A DNA stretch of 64,000 bases from CAVURS01 sp963795385 (lineage in GTDB: Bacteria; Actinomycetota; Actinomycetes; Actinomycetales; CAVURS01), in NCBI GenBank assembly GCA_963795385.1, contig CAWCHK010000014.1:868001-932000 (forward strand), given 5' to 3'. A model generated the notes under the pieces. That model was given only the letters and a program-made list of their open reading frames with translations, was not told the DNA's origin and searched no databases. The first letter of the stretch is position 1; each line of letters starts with the position of its first letter. Positions 42,670 through 51,214 of this stretch are shown one piece after another. A program made the translations under genes and the position numbers.

Positions 42670-43929
42670 GTGACCGATCCGCTCCTCGACAGCATCCGTC
42701 GGGCCGTCGAAGCGGCGCCGGACGACCTCCCGCTGCGCCTGCATCTGGTCGAGCTCCTGCTGGCACACGCGCAGGCGGGTGAGGCTGTGGCCCAGTGCGC
42801 GACAGTGCTCGCGCAGGACCCGTCCTCGGCTCGGGCGCGCGAGCTCATGACCCTGGCGATGAGCCCGATCCCGACGACCGTCGAGACACCGCCGGCACCC
42901 CCGGCGGACCCGCCCCCCGTCGTACCAACCCCTCCCTCCGGCTTCGACTGGACGGCCGCGGAGGCCGAGGTCGGCGAGATCGCCGCGCCGATGTTCGTCA
43001 CCAATGACGACGACGGAGGGGTGTCCGGTGCAGTGTCGCCCGGCACGTCGGCCTGGGAGGTCGAGAGCGCCGACATCACGCTGGCCGACGTGGGCGGCAT
43101 GCAGCAGGTGAAGGACCGCCTCGAGGCCGCATTTCTAGCCCCGATGCGGAATCCCGAGCTGCGCAAGCTGTACGGCAAGAGCCTGCGCGGCGGCCTGCTG
43201 CTCTACGGACCGCCCGGGTGCGGCAAGACGTTCATCGCGCGGGCCATCGCGGGTGAGCTGGGCGCGCGCTTCGTCAGTGTCGGGTTGGCCGACATCCTCG
43301 ACATGTACATCGGCAACTCCGAGCGGAACATCGCGGAGCTCTTCCGTCTGGTCCGCCAGGAGGCACCCTGCGTGCTCTTCCTCGACGAGATCGATGCGCT
43401 GGGGCAGAAGCGATCTGGAACACGCAACGCGGCCATGCGAGGCGCCGTCGTCCAGTTGCTGACCGAGCTCGACGGCGTCTCGGGGCAGAACGAAGGCGTC
43501 TTCGTGCTCGCCGCGACGAACCAGCCGTGGGACGTCGACCCGGCTCTCCGGCGCCCCGGCCGGCTGGACCGCACACTGCTCGTCCTGCCGCCGGACCTGG
43601 AGGCGCGCGAGGCGATCTTCCGCTTTCACCTGCGGCACCGTCCCGTGGAGGGCGTCGACCTGCGGCGGATGGCCAAGGCGACCGAGGGCTTCTCCGGCGC
43701 AGACATCGCCCATGTCTGCGAGACGGGGTCGGAGCGGGCGTTGATCGAGAGCTCGCGCAGCGGGCACGTGCGGATGATCGGCATGCCGGACCTCGTGAGC
43801 GCCCTGCAGGATGTGCGTCCCTCGATCGGAGGCTGGCTGGAGGCCGCCCGCAACGTCGTCCTGTTCGCCGACGACGACGGGATGTACGCCGATCTGCGCA
43901 CCTACCTGAAGAAGGCCAAACGGCTGTGA
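42670..43929 (+). CDS. AAA+ ATPase with N-terminal TPR-like region
   Basis: About 419 residues. Residues 1-62 form TPR-like helices, then a Pro-rich linker (~70-95) and one AAA+ module of the CDC48/FtsH class: ADVGGMQQVKDRLEAAF, Walker A GPPGCGKT (~180), Walker B LFLDEIDAL (~236), sensor and arginine-finger region AATNQPWDVDPALRRPGRLDR. There is no protease domain. It lies 46 bases before a TPR-membrane gene and presumably works with it as an unfoldase or remodelling ATPase. Function unknown. GTG start. Confidence 0.8.
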   Translation: MTDPLLDSIRRAVEAAPDDLPLRLHLVELLLAHAQAGEAVAQCATVLAQDPSSARARELMTLAMSPIPTTVETPPAPPADPPPVVPTPPSGFDWTAAEAEVGEIAAPMFVTNDDDGGVSGAVSPGTSAWEVESADITLADVGGMQQVKDRLEAAFLAPMRNPELRKLYGKSLRGGLLLYGPPGCGKTFIARAIAGELGARFVSVGLADILDMYIGNSERNIAELFRLVRQEAPCVLFLDEIDALGQKRSGTRNAAMRGAVVQLLTELDGVSGQNEGVFVLAATNQPWDVDPALRRPGRLDRTLLVLPPDLEAREAIFRFHLRHRPVEGVDLRRMAKATEGFSGADIAHVCETGSERALIESSRSGHVRMIGMPDLVSALQDVRPSIGGWLEAARNVVLFADDDGMYADLRTYLKKAKRL

Positions 43930-43975
43930 ACGGGTGTCGCCGCGAACGAGGAGCTGTAGCGAGGGGGCCGCGCCC

Positions 43976-45028
43976 ATGAGCGAGATCGTGGGCGAGGAGA
44001 GCGTCCGGGTGCGCGCCGCCCATCTGCTCGACCTGCACCGGCCGCAAGAAGCGGCTCGGGTGCTGTCGGGCTGGCTCGCCCAGAATCCCGATGACGGCGA
44101 CGCACTGTGTCTGGCGGCCCGAGCGGCGTTGGCCCTGGACGACGCGGCCCGGGCAGCGGACCTGGCTGGTCACGCGGCCTCCGTCGAGCCCGACCAGGAG
44201 TGGCCGTTGCGGCTGCTGGCGCTCGCCCGGTCTCAGCAGGGACGGCACGAGGAGGCGCTCACCGCGGCGACCTCAGCGATCGCCTTGGCCCCCGGCGTCT
44301 GGCAGGGACACCACGTCATGGCCCATGTGTGCATCGACGCGCCGGGCCGCGCCGTTCAGGCGTGGGATGCTGCTCGCCGGGCCACCGCGCTCGCGCCGCA
44401 CGAGAGCGACACCCACACTGTGATGGGCACCGTCGCGCTCAACGCCGGTGACACGGTGACGGCCGAGAAGGCCCTGACCGAGGCTCTGCGGCTCGAGCCG
44501 TCCAACGCGGTCGCCCTGAACGAGCTCGGTCGTCTGCACCTGGCCCGCAAGGACCACGTAGGCGCCGCCCTCCAGTTCGCCAGCGCTGCCCGCAACAACG
44601 TGCGGCTCGATGTCGCGACCCACAACGTCGATGTGGCTCTGACCGCAGCCGTGGCAAGGGTTTTCGTCGGCGCGTGGGCAATCCTCTTCGTTCCGGCCCG
44701 CTTCGCCATCCTCCTGCCCGGACAGGAAGCGATCGTCGCCGGGCTCGTGACCCTCGGCTGCCTGGCGGTGCTCCTGGTCTGGCAGGGCCGGCTGCTGCGG
44801 CCGCTGCTGCGAGGGAGCCTCCGGCGCTACGTGATGGCGTTGCCCAGCCGGGACCGGCAGCTCACGGCGATCGCGGCGCTGACCGCCCTGGGCATCCTCG
44901 GGCTGGCGGTCATGTGCGTCATCCCGGTGGCGGCCCGCTGGCCGGCCGCCCTCGTGGGAGCAGCGGCCCTCGTCGCCTGCCGGATCATCCTCGCGGTGAG
45001 ATCCCGCCGGCTCCGGACCAAGACCTGA
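43976..45028 (+). CDS. TPR-repeat protein with four C-terminal membrane helices
   Basis: About 350 residues. Roughly 210 residues of tetratricopeptide repeats (e.g. HEEALTAATSAIALAPGVWQG, ...EKALTEALRLEPSNAVALNELGRLHLARKDHVGAALQFASA) precede four hydrophobic helices (about 222-245, 248-268, 295-316, 320-340). The soluble TPR part is likely cytoplasmic. ATG 43976 has GAGGGGG upstream. Its partner AAA+ gene also has a TPR-like N-terminus, so the two proteins may interact through TPRs. I do not recognise a named system. Confidence 0.75.
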   Translation: MSEIVGEESVRVRAAHLLDLHRPQEAARVLSGWLAQNPDDGDALCLAARAALALDDAARAADLAGHAASVEPDQEWPLRLLALARSQQGRHEEALTAATSAIALAPGVWQGHHVMAHVCIDAPGRAVQAWDAARRATALAPHESDTHTVMGTVALNAGDTVTAEKALTEALRLEPSNAVALNELGRLHLARKDHVGAALQFASAARNNVRLDVATHNVDVALTAAVARVFVGAWAILFVPARFAILLPGQEAIVAGLVTLGCLAVLLVWQGRLLRPLLRGSLRRYVMALPSRDRQLTAIAALTALGILGLAVMCVIPVAARWPAALVGAAALVACRIILAVRSRRLRTKT

Positions 45029-45180
45029 CACTGCGATCGGTCGCAGGCGTCGCGCGTGAACCGGTGCTCCACTGCGGCCGGTGATCGCCCGTCTCCGGGG
45101 GCCGGATCACCGGCCGGAGTGGAGCAAGGCGGCTGGGTGGGAGCACGGGAGGGGGGCGTGGCGCCGGTAGCCTTGGGCTG

Positions 45181-46623
45181 GTGAGCCTGCGCCTGTTCGA
45201 CACCGCGACCCGTGAGGTGCGCGACTTCACCCCGCTCGAGCCGGGCCGGGTCGGTCTCTACCTCTGCGGCGCCACGGTCCAGTCCTCGCCGCACATCGGC
45301 CACATCCGCAGCGCCGTAGCCTTCGACATCCTCTGGCGCTGGCTCGAGGCCGGCCACGGGTACGACGTCACCTTCGTCCGCAACGTCACGGACATCGATG
45401 ACAAGATCCTGGCCAAGTCGGCCGAGGCCGGCGTGCCGTGGTGGGCCTGGGCCTACCGCTACGAGCAGGAGTTCGCGGCGGCGTACGACGCGGTCGGGGT
45501 GCGGCGGCCGACGTACGAGCCCCGGGCGACCGGCCACGCCACCGAGATGGTCGCGCTGATGGAGACCCTCGTCGAGGGTGGCCACGCCTACCCGGCGCAG
45601 GACGGCAGCGGCGACGTCTACTTCGACGTGCGGTCCTGGCCGTCGTACGGCGAGCTCACCCACCAGTCCATCGACGACATGGCGCCGGCCGAGGACGCCG
45701 ACCCGCGCGGCAAGCGTGACCCGCGCGACTTCGCCCTCTGGAAGGGGCACAAGGAGGGCGTGCCTGCGACGGCCAGCTGGCCGACGCCCTACGGCGCGGG
45801 GCGGCCCGGCTGGCACCTCGAGTGCTCGGCCATGATCCGCCGCTACCTGGGCGAGTCGTTCGACATCCACGGTGGTGGCATCGACCTGCGCTTCCCCCAC
45901 CACGAGAACGAGCAGGCCCAGTCGCGCGCGGCCGGTCTCGGCTTCGCGTCGTACTGGCTGCACAACGGGTGGGTGACCACCGGGGGCGAGAAGATGAGCA
46001 AGTCCCTCGGCAACTCCCTCGTCGTCGCCAACGTGCTGCAGCAGGTGCGGCCGATCGCGCTGCGCTACTACCTGGGCGCCGCGCACTACCGGTCCAACGT
46101 CGAGTACCACGAGGGGTCCCTGCGCGAGGCGGAGGCCGCGGTGGAGCGGATCGAGTCGTTCCTCCGCCGGGCGGCCGACCCCTCGGGGTGGTTCGTCTAC
46201 CAGGGCGGCCATCCCGAGGCGTTCGCCGCCGCGATGGACGACGACCTCAACGTCTCCGGGGCGCTGGCCGTCGTGCACGACACCGTGCGGCAGGGCAACA
46301 CCGCACTCGACGACGGCGACGACGATGCGGCCCGGCAGGCGTTCGAGGACGTGACCCGGATGACCGACGCGCTCGGCATCAACCCGCTGGACCCGCACTG
46401 GGCCGGGGCGGACGCCGCCGACAAGCGGGCCGACATCGCACTGGGCGCACTGGTCGAGGTCGAGCTGGAGGAGCGGCAGGCGATGCGTGCTCAGCGCAAC
46501 TTCGTTGCGGCCGACGGGATCCGGGACAGGCTGACCGCCGCGGGCATCGAGATCGAGGACACCGCAGCCGGCGCTCGATGGGCCCTCGCTCGTCGAGCCG
46601 ACACCGACGAGGAGGAGTCCTGA
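45181..46623 (+). CDS. cysS: Cysteinyl-tRNA synthetase
   Basis: A 480-residue class I synthetase with LYLCGATVQSSPHIGHIRS (zinc Cys and HIGH motif), FVRNVTDIDDKI, WHLECSAMI, GGIDLRFPHHENE and the KMSKS motif GEKMSKSLGN. The paralogue MshC (mycothiol ligase) was considered, but the C-terminal tRNA-binding part is present and the gene is coupled to rlmB, as cysS is in other actinomycetes. GTG start; the stop and next start share bases. Confidence 0.93.
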   Translation: MSLRLFDTATREVRDFTPLEPGRVGLYLCGATVQSSPHIGHIRSAVAFDILWRWLEAGHGYDVTFVRNVTDIDDKILAKSAEAGVPWWAWAYRYEQEFAAAYDAVGVRRPTYEPRATGHATEMVALMETLVEGGHAYPAQDGSGDVYFDVRSWPSYGELTHQSIDDMAPAEDADPRGKRDPRDFALWKGHKEGVPATASWPTPYGAGRPGWHLECSAMIRRYLGESFDIHGGGIDLRFPHHENEQAQSRAAGLGFASYWLHNGWVTTGGEKMSKSLGNSLVVANVLQQVRPIALRYYLGAAHYRSNVEYHEGSLREAEAAVERIESFLRRAADPSGWFVYQGGHPEAFAAAMDDDLNVSGALAVVHDTVRQGNTALDDGDDDAARQAFEDVTRMTDALGINPLDPHWAGADAADKRADIALGALVEVELEERQAMRAQRNFVAADGIRDRLTAAGIEIEDTAAGARWALARRADTDEEES

Positions 46624-47618
46624 TGCCTGGTAGCTCGCAGCGACGCGGCGCGATCCGCAAGGTCGGGTCGAAGAAGGGCCAGACCGCCGGGTCGGGAGGT
46701 CAGAAGCCGAAACGGTTGCAGGGCAAGGGGCCCACGCCCAAGGCGGTCGAGCGGCCCAAGCACCCGGCCGCCCGCAAGGCGGCGGCGTCGGCCCGCCGTT
46801 CGGCGGCAGCCGGGCGTGGGACCCGCAGCGGAGGCAGCGGTCCGCGCCGCGGCGGCAAGGGCGGCGCGACCAGCGAGTGGGTCTTCGGCCGCAACTCCGT
46901 GGTCGAGGCGTTGCGAGCCGGCATCCCGGTCACGACGATGTACGTCGCGAGCCGGGTCGACAGCGACGACCGCGTGCGCGAGGCGCTGAAAGCCGCTGTG
47001 GCGCAGGGCTTCCCGCTCATGGAGGTCCAGCGGGCCGAGCTCGACCGGCTGAGTGACGGCGGCGTCCACCAGGGCCTCGCCATCCAGGTGCCCGTCTACG
47101 ACTACGCCCACCCGGACGAGCTGCTGGCCGCAGCGGCGGAGGTCGGTGAGGCGCCCTTGATCGTCGCCCTCGACGGCGTGACCGACCCGCGCAACCTCGG
47201 GGCCGTGATCCGATCCGCGGCGGCCTTCGGGAGCCACGGGATCCTGGTCCCGGAGCGCCGCTCGGCCGGTGTCACGGCCTCGGCGTGGAAGGTCTCGGCC
47301 GGCGCCGCCGCGCGGGTGCGGGTCGCTCGGGCCAGCAACCTCACCCGGGCCCTGGAGGCCTACCAGGAGGCCGGCTGCTTCGTCGTCGGCCTCGATGCCG
47401 GTGGCGAGCTCGACCTGCCGCTGCTGGACATGGTGCACGAGCCACTCGTCCTGGTCGTCGGGTCCGAGGGCAAGGGCCTGTCCCGGCTGGTCCGCGAGAC
47501 CTGCGACCTGGTGGTCAGCATCCCCATGTCGGCGGCCACCGAGTCGCTCAATGCCGGTGTCGCCGCTGGTGTGGCGCTCTACGAGGTCGCTCGCCGGCGA
47601 GCGGCTCACGTCGGCTGA
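46623..47618 (+). CDS. rlmB: 23S rRNA 2'-O-ribose methyltransferase RlmB (SpoU family)
   Basis: About 331 residues. A basic Lys/Arg/Gly-rich extension (1-80) precedes the substrate-binding domain (VFGRNSVVEALRAG) and the SPOUT knot with VTDPRNLGAVIRSAAAFG, VVGSEGKGLSRL and IPMSAATESLNAGVAAGVALYE. It methylates G2251-type sites in 23S rRNA. The extension is common in actinomycete homologues. ATG overlaps the cysS stop. Confidence 0.92.
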   Translation: MPGSSQRRGAIRKVGSKKGQTAGSGGQKPKRLQGKGPTPKAVERPKHPAARKAAASARRSAAAGRGTRSGGSGPRRGGKGGATSEWVFGRNSVVEALRAGIPVTTMYVASRVDSDDRVREALKAAVAQGFPLMEVQRAELDRLSDGGVHQGLAIQVPVYDYAHPDELLAAAAEVGEAPLIVALDGVTDPRNLGAVIRSAAAFGSHGILVPERRSAGVTASAWKVSAGAAARVRVARASNLTRALEAYQEAGCFVVGLDAGGELDLPLLDMVHEPLVLVVGSEGKGLSRLVRETCDLVVSIPMSAATESLNAGVAAGVALYEVARRRAAHVG

Positions 47619-47660
47619 GCGGCCGCACCCACGCGCGTCGCAGGCTCACACCTCGCAGGC

Positions 47661-48899
47661 TCACTCGGCCACGACGGGCAGCTCCTCGGTGTCGATGCCG
47701 AGGACGGTGACCTCGTCCGGCTTGGTCGGCAGGACGTTCTCGAGGTAGTCGCGCAGGGCGTCGGTCAGCGAGACGTCCTTGGTCGCGTTCTCCGAGAGAT
47801 ACCAACGGTGTTCGAGCACCTCGTGGAACACCTCGGCCGGGTCGAGCTTGCCCCCCAGGTCCCGTGGCACCGCCCGGACCAGCGGCTGGAACACCCGGGC
47901 CAGCCAGTCGTGCGCGACGATCTCCTCGTCCTCGCCCTGCCGGTCCATCGAGGCGCGGTAGGAGTCCAGGTCGTTGAGCAGCCGCCGGGCCTGGTTCTCC
48001 TCGACATCCAGGCCGGTGAGCCGCAGCAGCCGCCGCGAGTGGTGGCCGGCATCGACGACCTTGGGCTGGATGTGAACGCTGGTGCCGTCGATGTCGGTCG
48101 TGATCGCCAGCTCGTCGACGTCGAAGCCGAGCTCGTTGAGCTTGCGGATCCGCGCGTCGACCCGCCAGCGCTCCCCGCGGTCGAAGGACTCGGCATCGGT
48201 CAGCTCCGCCCACAGCGAGTGGTAGCGCTCGACGATCAGGTCGGCGGTCTCCAGCGGGTCCGAGCCGTCCTCGAGCAGGCCGCCGGCCTCCAGGTCCATC
48301 AGCTCGCCGGCGATGTTGGTCCGGGCCAGGTCGAGGTCGTACTCGCGCTGGCCCTGGCTGAGCGAGTCGTGCAGGTCGCCGGTCTCGGCGTCGACGAGGT
48401 ACGCCGCGAAGGCCCCGGCGTCCCGGCGGAACAGCGTGTTCGACAGCGAGACGTCGCCCCAGAAGAAGCCGGTCAGGTGCAGCCGGACCAAGAGGGCGGC
48501 GAGCGCGTCGACCAGCCGCTGCGCGGTGTCCGGTCGCAGGGTCTGGCTGAACAGCGCGCGGTACGGCAGCGAGAAGTGCAGGTGCTGGGTGACCAGGGCG
48601 CTCTCCAGCTGGTTGCCGTCGCGGTCGACCCGGCCGCCGACGACCGCCAGCGGCTCGACGGCGGGCTGGTCCAGCCGGTCGAGCAGGCGCAGCAGCGCGT
48701 ACTCGCGCCGGGCCAGCTCGTCCTTGATCTCCTTGATGGCGATCACCCGGCCGGACATCCGCACGAACCGGACGACGTGCCGCGAGATGCCGCGGGGCAG
48801 CGCCGCGAGCTGGTCGGCCGGCCAGTCCTCCAGCGGGATCTCCCACGGCAGGTCCAGCAGCGCCGGGTCCGGCCGGGCCGCGGTGATCTCGAGGGGCAC
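47661..48899 (-). CDS. DUF4032 kinase-like protein
   Basis: About 412 residues. The first 280 have a protein-kinase/LPS-kinase-like pattern: IAIKEIKDELARREYALL (lysine), HLTGFFWGDVSLSNTLF (catalytic Asp) and YLVDAETGD (metal Asp). The C-terminus carries the DUF4032 domain. The family is widespread in actinomycetes, but its substrate is unknown. GTG 48899 starts right at the conserved region; the frame beyond it is the shadow of the MOSC gene on the other strand. Confidence 0.8.
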   Translation of the reverse strand: MPLEITAARPDPALLDLPWEIPLEDWPADQLAALPRGISRHVVRFVRMSGRVIAIKEIKDELARREYALLRLLDRLDQPAVEPLAVVGGRVDRDGNQLESALVTQHLHFSLPYRALFSQTLRPDTAQRLVDALAALLVRLHLTGFFWGDVSLSNTLFRRDAGAFAAYLVDAETGDLHDSLSQGQREYDLDLARTNIAGELMDLEAGGLLEDGSDPLETADLIVERYHSLWAELTDAESFDRGERWRVDARIRKLNELGFDVDELAITTDIDGTSVHIQPKVVDAGHHSRRLLRLTGLDVEENQARRLLNDLDSYRASMDRQGEDEEIVAHDWLARVFQPLVRAVPRDLGGKLDPAEVFHEVLEHRWYLSENATKDVSLTDALRDYLENVLPTKPDEVTVLGIDTEELPVVAE

Positions 48900-48984
48900 G
48901 GCCAAAACCCTAGCCGCGCGAGGGGCATCCGCGGCCTGCGACCATGGCCGGACAGGTCTCAGGCCGTGGGAGGAGGGTGGCGCG

Positions 48985-49527
48985 ATGGACGGCGAGGTGA
49001 CTGCCGTGAGCAGCGACTCGGCGCACGCCTTCAGCAAGCCGCCGCGTGACCGCATCGACCTGGTCACCGGCCTCGGGGTGCGCGGTGACGCGCACCTGGG
49101 GGAGCAGGTCCAGCACCTGTCCCGGGTGGCCCGCGACCCGAGCCAGCCAAACCTGCGCCAGGTGCACCTGATCCACGCCGAGCTGCACGCGGAGCTGGCG
49201 CAGGCGGGCTTCCTGGTCCGGGCGGGTGACCTGGGCGAGAACGTCACGACCCGCGGCGTCGACCTGCTCGCGCTCCCGGTCGGTGCGCTCCTGCACCTGG
49301 GGCGATCGGCCGTGGTGGAGGTGACCGGGCTGCGCAACCCGTGCGTGCAGATCGACCGCTTCCAGCCCGGGTTGCTGCAAGCGGTCCTCGGCCGGGACGA
49401 GCAGGGCCACGTCGTCCGCAAGGCCGGGATCATGAGTGTCGTCCGGGCCGACGGGCCGGTGCGGCCGGGAGATGCGATCCGGGTGGAGCTCCCGCCCCCG
49501 CCGTACCGCGCTCTCGAACCGGTCTGA
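48985..49527 (+). CDS. MOSC-domain protein
   Basis: About 180 residues covering one MOSC domain (YiiM-like): GVRGDAHLGEQVQHL, NLRQVHLIHAELH, AGDLGENVTT and the conserved Cys in LRNPCVQIDRF. MOSC domains bind molybdenum cofactor and carry sulfur or reduce N-hydroxylated substrates. AGGAGGG precedes ATG 48985. Convergent with the ABC ATPase gene, separated by a hairpin. Confidence 0.87.
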   Translation: MDGEVTAVSSDSAHAFSKPPRDRIDLVTGLGVRGDAHLGEQVQHLSRVARDPSQPNLRQVHLIHAELHAELAQAGFLVRAGDLGENVTTRGVDLLALPVGALLHLGRSAVVEVTGLRNPCVQIDRFQPGLLQAVLGRDEQGHVVRKAGIMSVVRADGPVRPGDAIRVELPPPPYRALEPV

Positions 49528-49568
49528 CACCCGCGCCGCCCAGTGCCAGCAAGACCGGGTGCACGCAG

Positions 49569-49601
49569 AACCGGCCGGACCCTGTACGGGCCCGGCCGGT
49601 T
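49569..49601. terminator. Bidirectional hairpin between MOSC and ABC-ATPase genes
   Basis: Stem AACCGGCCGG (49,569-49,578) pairs with CCGGCCGGTT (49,592-49,601), extended after one mismatch by three G-C pairs, with loop TGTAC. There is no T-run. Its position between convergent genes suggests termination in both directions. Confidence 0.65.
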
Positions 49602-49618
49602 CCGTCAGAGCAGGTGCG

Positions 49619-50692
49619 TCAGTCGCCGATCCGGAGCCCGGAGTCGGTGTCGAACAGGTGCACGTGGCCCTGCTTGGGCGTGAAGTGCACCGTCGCGCCC
49701 TTCTCCGGGGGGCGGCGGCCGTCGACCCGGGCGACCACCGGCAGGTCGGTCTCGCCGGAGCGCAGCGAGCCGTGCACGTTGGCGTCGGCGCCGAGCTCCT
49801 CGACCAGCTCCACCGTGACCGGGATGCCCTTGTCGGAGATCTCCAGGTCCTCGGGGCGCACGCCCACGGTGACGTTCTTGCTGGCCTTGCCGAGCACGTC
49901 GCGCGCGACGGGGTAGATCGTGTCGCCGAGCTTCACGCCGCCGTCGACGGCCTCGGTGTTGAGCAGGTTCATCGCCGGGGAGCCGATGAAGCCGGCCACG
50001 AAGATGTTGTTCGGGTGGTCGTACATCCGGCGCGGGGTGTCGACCTGCTGGAGCAGCCCGTTGTTCAGCACCGCGACCCGGTCGCCCATGGTCATGGCCT
50101 CGACCTGGTCGTGCGTGACGTACACGGTGGTGACGCCGAGCCGGCGCTGGAGCGAGGCGATCTGGGTGCGGGTCTGGACGCGGAGCTTGGCGTCCAGGTT
50201 GGACAGCGGCTCGTCCATCAGGAAGACCTGCGGCTGGCGGACGATGGCCCGGCCCATCGCGACGCGCTGACGCTGGCCACCGGAGAGCGCCTTGGGCTTG
50301 CGGTCGAGGTACGGAGTGAGGTCCAGGATCTGCGCGGCCTCTTCGACCCGCTTGCGGATCTCGTCCTTCGGCGTACCCGCGATCTTGAGGGCGAAGCCCA
50401 TGTTGTCGGCCACGCTCATGTGCGGGTAGAGCGCGTAGTTCTGGAACACCATCGCGATGTCGCGGTCCTTGGGGGACAGGTCGGTGACGTCGCGGTCGCC
50501 GATCAGGATGCGGCCCGCGTTGACGTCCTCCAGGCCGGCGAGCATGCGCAGCGAGGTGGTCTTGCCGCAGCCGGAGGGGCCGACCAGGACGAGGAACTCG
50601 CCGTCGCCGATCTCCAGGTTGAGCTTGTCGACGGAGGGCTTGTCGGCTCCCGGATAGACACGGGTGGCCTGGTCGAACGTGACAGTCGCCAT
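49619..50692 (-). CDS. Carbohydrate ABC transporter ATPase (UgpC/MsmX/MsiK type)
   Basis: About 357 residues. Walker A GPSGCGKTTSLRM (~37), signature LSGGQRQRVAMGRAIVR, Walker B QVFLMDEPLSNLDAKLR, then a C-terminal OB-fold (TOBE) domain. The sequence ATVTFDQATRVYPG at the start is the standard UgpC/MsmX beginning. These ATPases energise several sugar permeases, often shared (MsiK). No permease gene lies beside it, which fits a shared ATPase. It is divergent from a LacI-type regulator gene (174 bases between starts) that probably controls it. Confidence 0.9.
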   Translation of the reverse strand: MATVTFDQATRVYPGADKPSVDKLNLEIGDGEFLVLVGPSGCGKTTSLRMLAGLEDVNAGRILIGDRDVTDLSPKDRDIAMVFQNYALYPHMSVADNMGFALKIAGTPKDEIRKRVEEAAQILDLTPYLDRKPKALSGGQRQRVAMGRAIVRQPQVFLMDEPLSNLDAKLRVQTRTQIASLQRRLGVTTVYVTHDQVEAMTMGDRVAVLNNGLLQQVDTPRRMYDHPNNIFVAGFIGSPAMNLLNTEAVDGGVKLGDTIYPVARDVLGKASKNVTVGVRPEDLEISDKGIPVTVELVEELGADANVHGSLRSGETDLPVVARVDGRRPPEKGATVHFTPKQGHVHLFDTDSGLRIGD

Positions 50693-50866
50693 CAGAAAAT
50701 CCCTTCACCGGCAGGTACGTGCCGGACGATCCGTTGTGAGGGGTGGAGCTCCGTCCGGCACGGGCCGGGCGGCTGCGCGTCATCCTGCCGTAACAAATCG
50801 CCCACGGCTAGACCTGCGTCACACTGACCGGCCACCGGGAGCGGGCGACTCTGCGATCCTGGGGCC

Positions 50867-51214
50867 GTGAGAGCACGCCTGGCCGACATCGCCACCCAGG
50901 CCGGAGTCAGCGAGGCCACCGTCAGCCGGGTGCTCAACGACAAGCCCGGGGTCGCCGCCGAGACCCGCGACGCCGTGCTGACCGCTCTCGACGTGCTCGG
51001 CTACGAACGGCCCTCCCGGCTGCGCCGCCGCAGCGCCGGTCTGATCGGCCTGGTCGTCCCCGAGCTCGTCAACCCGATCTTCCCGGCGTTCGCCCAGGTC
51101 ATCGACACCGCGCTGGCCTCGCACGGCTACACCCCGGTCCTGTGCACCCAGACCCCCGGAGGCGTCCACGAGGAGGACTTCGTCCAGATGCTCTGCGAGC
51201 ACGGCGTCTCGGCC
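50867..51214 (+). pseudogene. LacI-family regulator, truncated at an assembly junction
   Basis: The first ~116 residues are a clear LacI regulator: helix-turn-helix RLADIATQAGVSEATVSRVLND, hinge ERPSRLRRRSAG, and the start of the sugar-binding domain (IGLVVPELVNPIFPAFAQVI ... HEEDFVQMLCEHGVSA). After ~51,214 the same open frame suddenly reads RNA polymerase beta-prime. The rest of the ligand-binding domain (about 215 residues) is missing. The native gene presumably regulates the divergent sugar ABC ATPase. Confidence 0.88.

Noticed and set aside
45181..46623. MshC (mycothiol cysteine ligase)
   Set aside because: The C-terminal tRNA-binding region and the coupling to rlmB indicate cysteinyl-tRNA synthetase.
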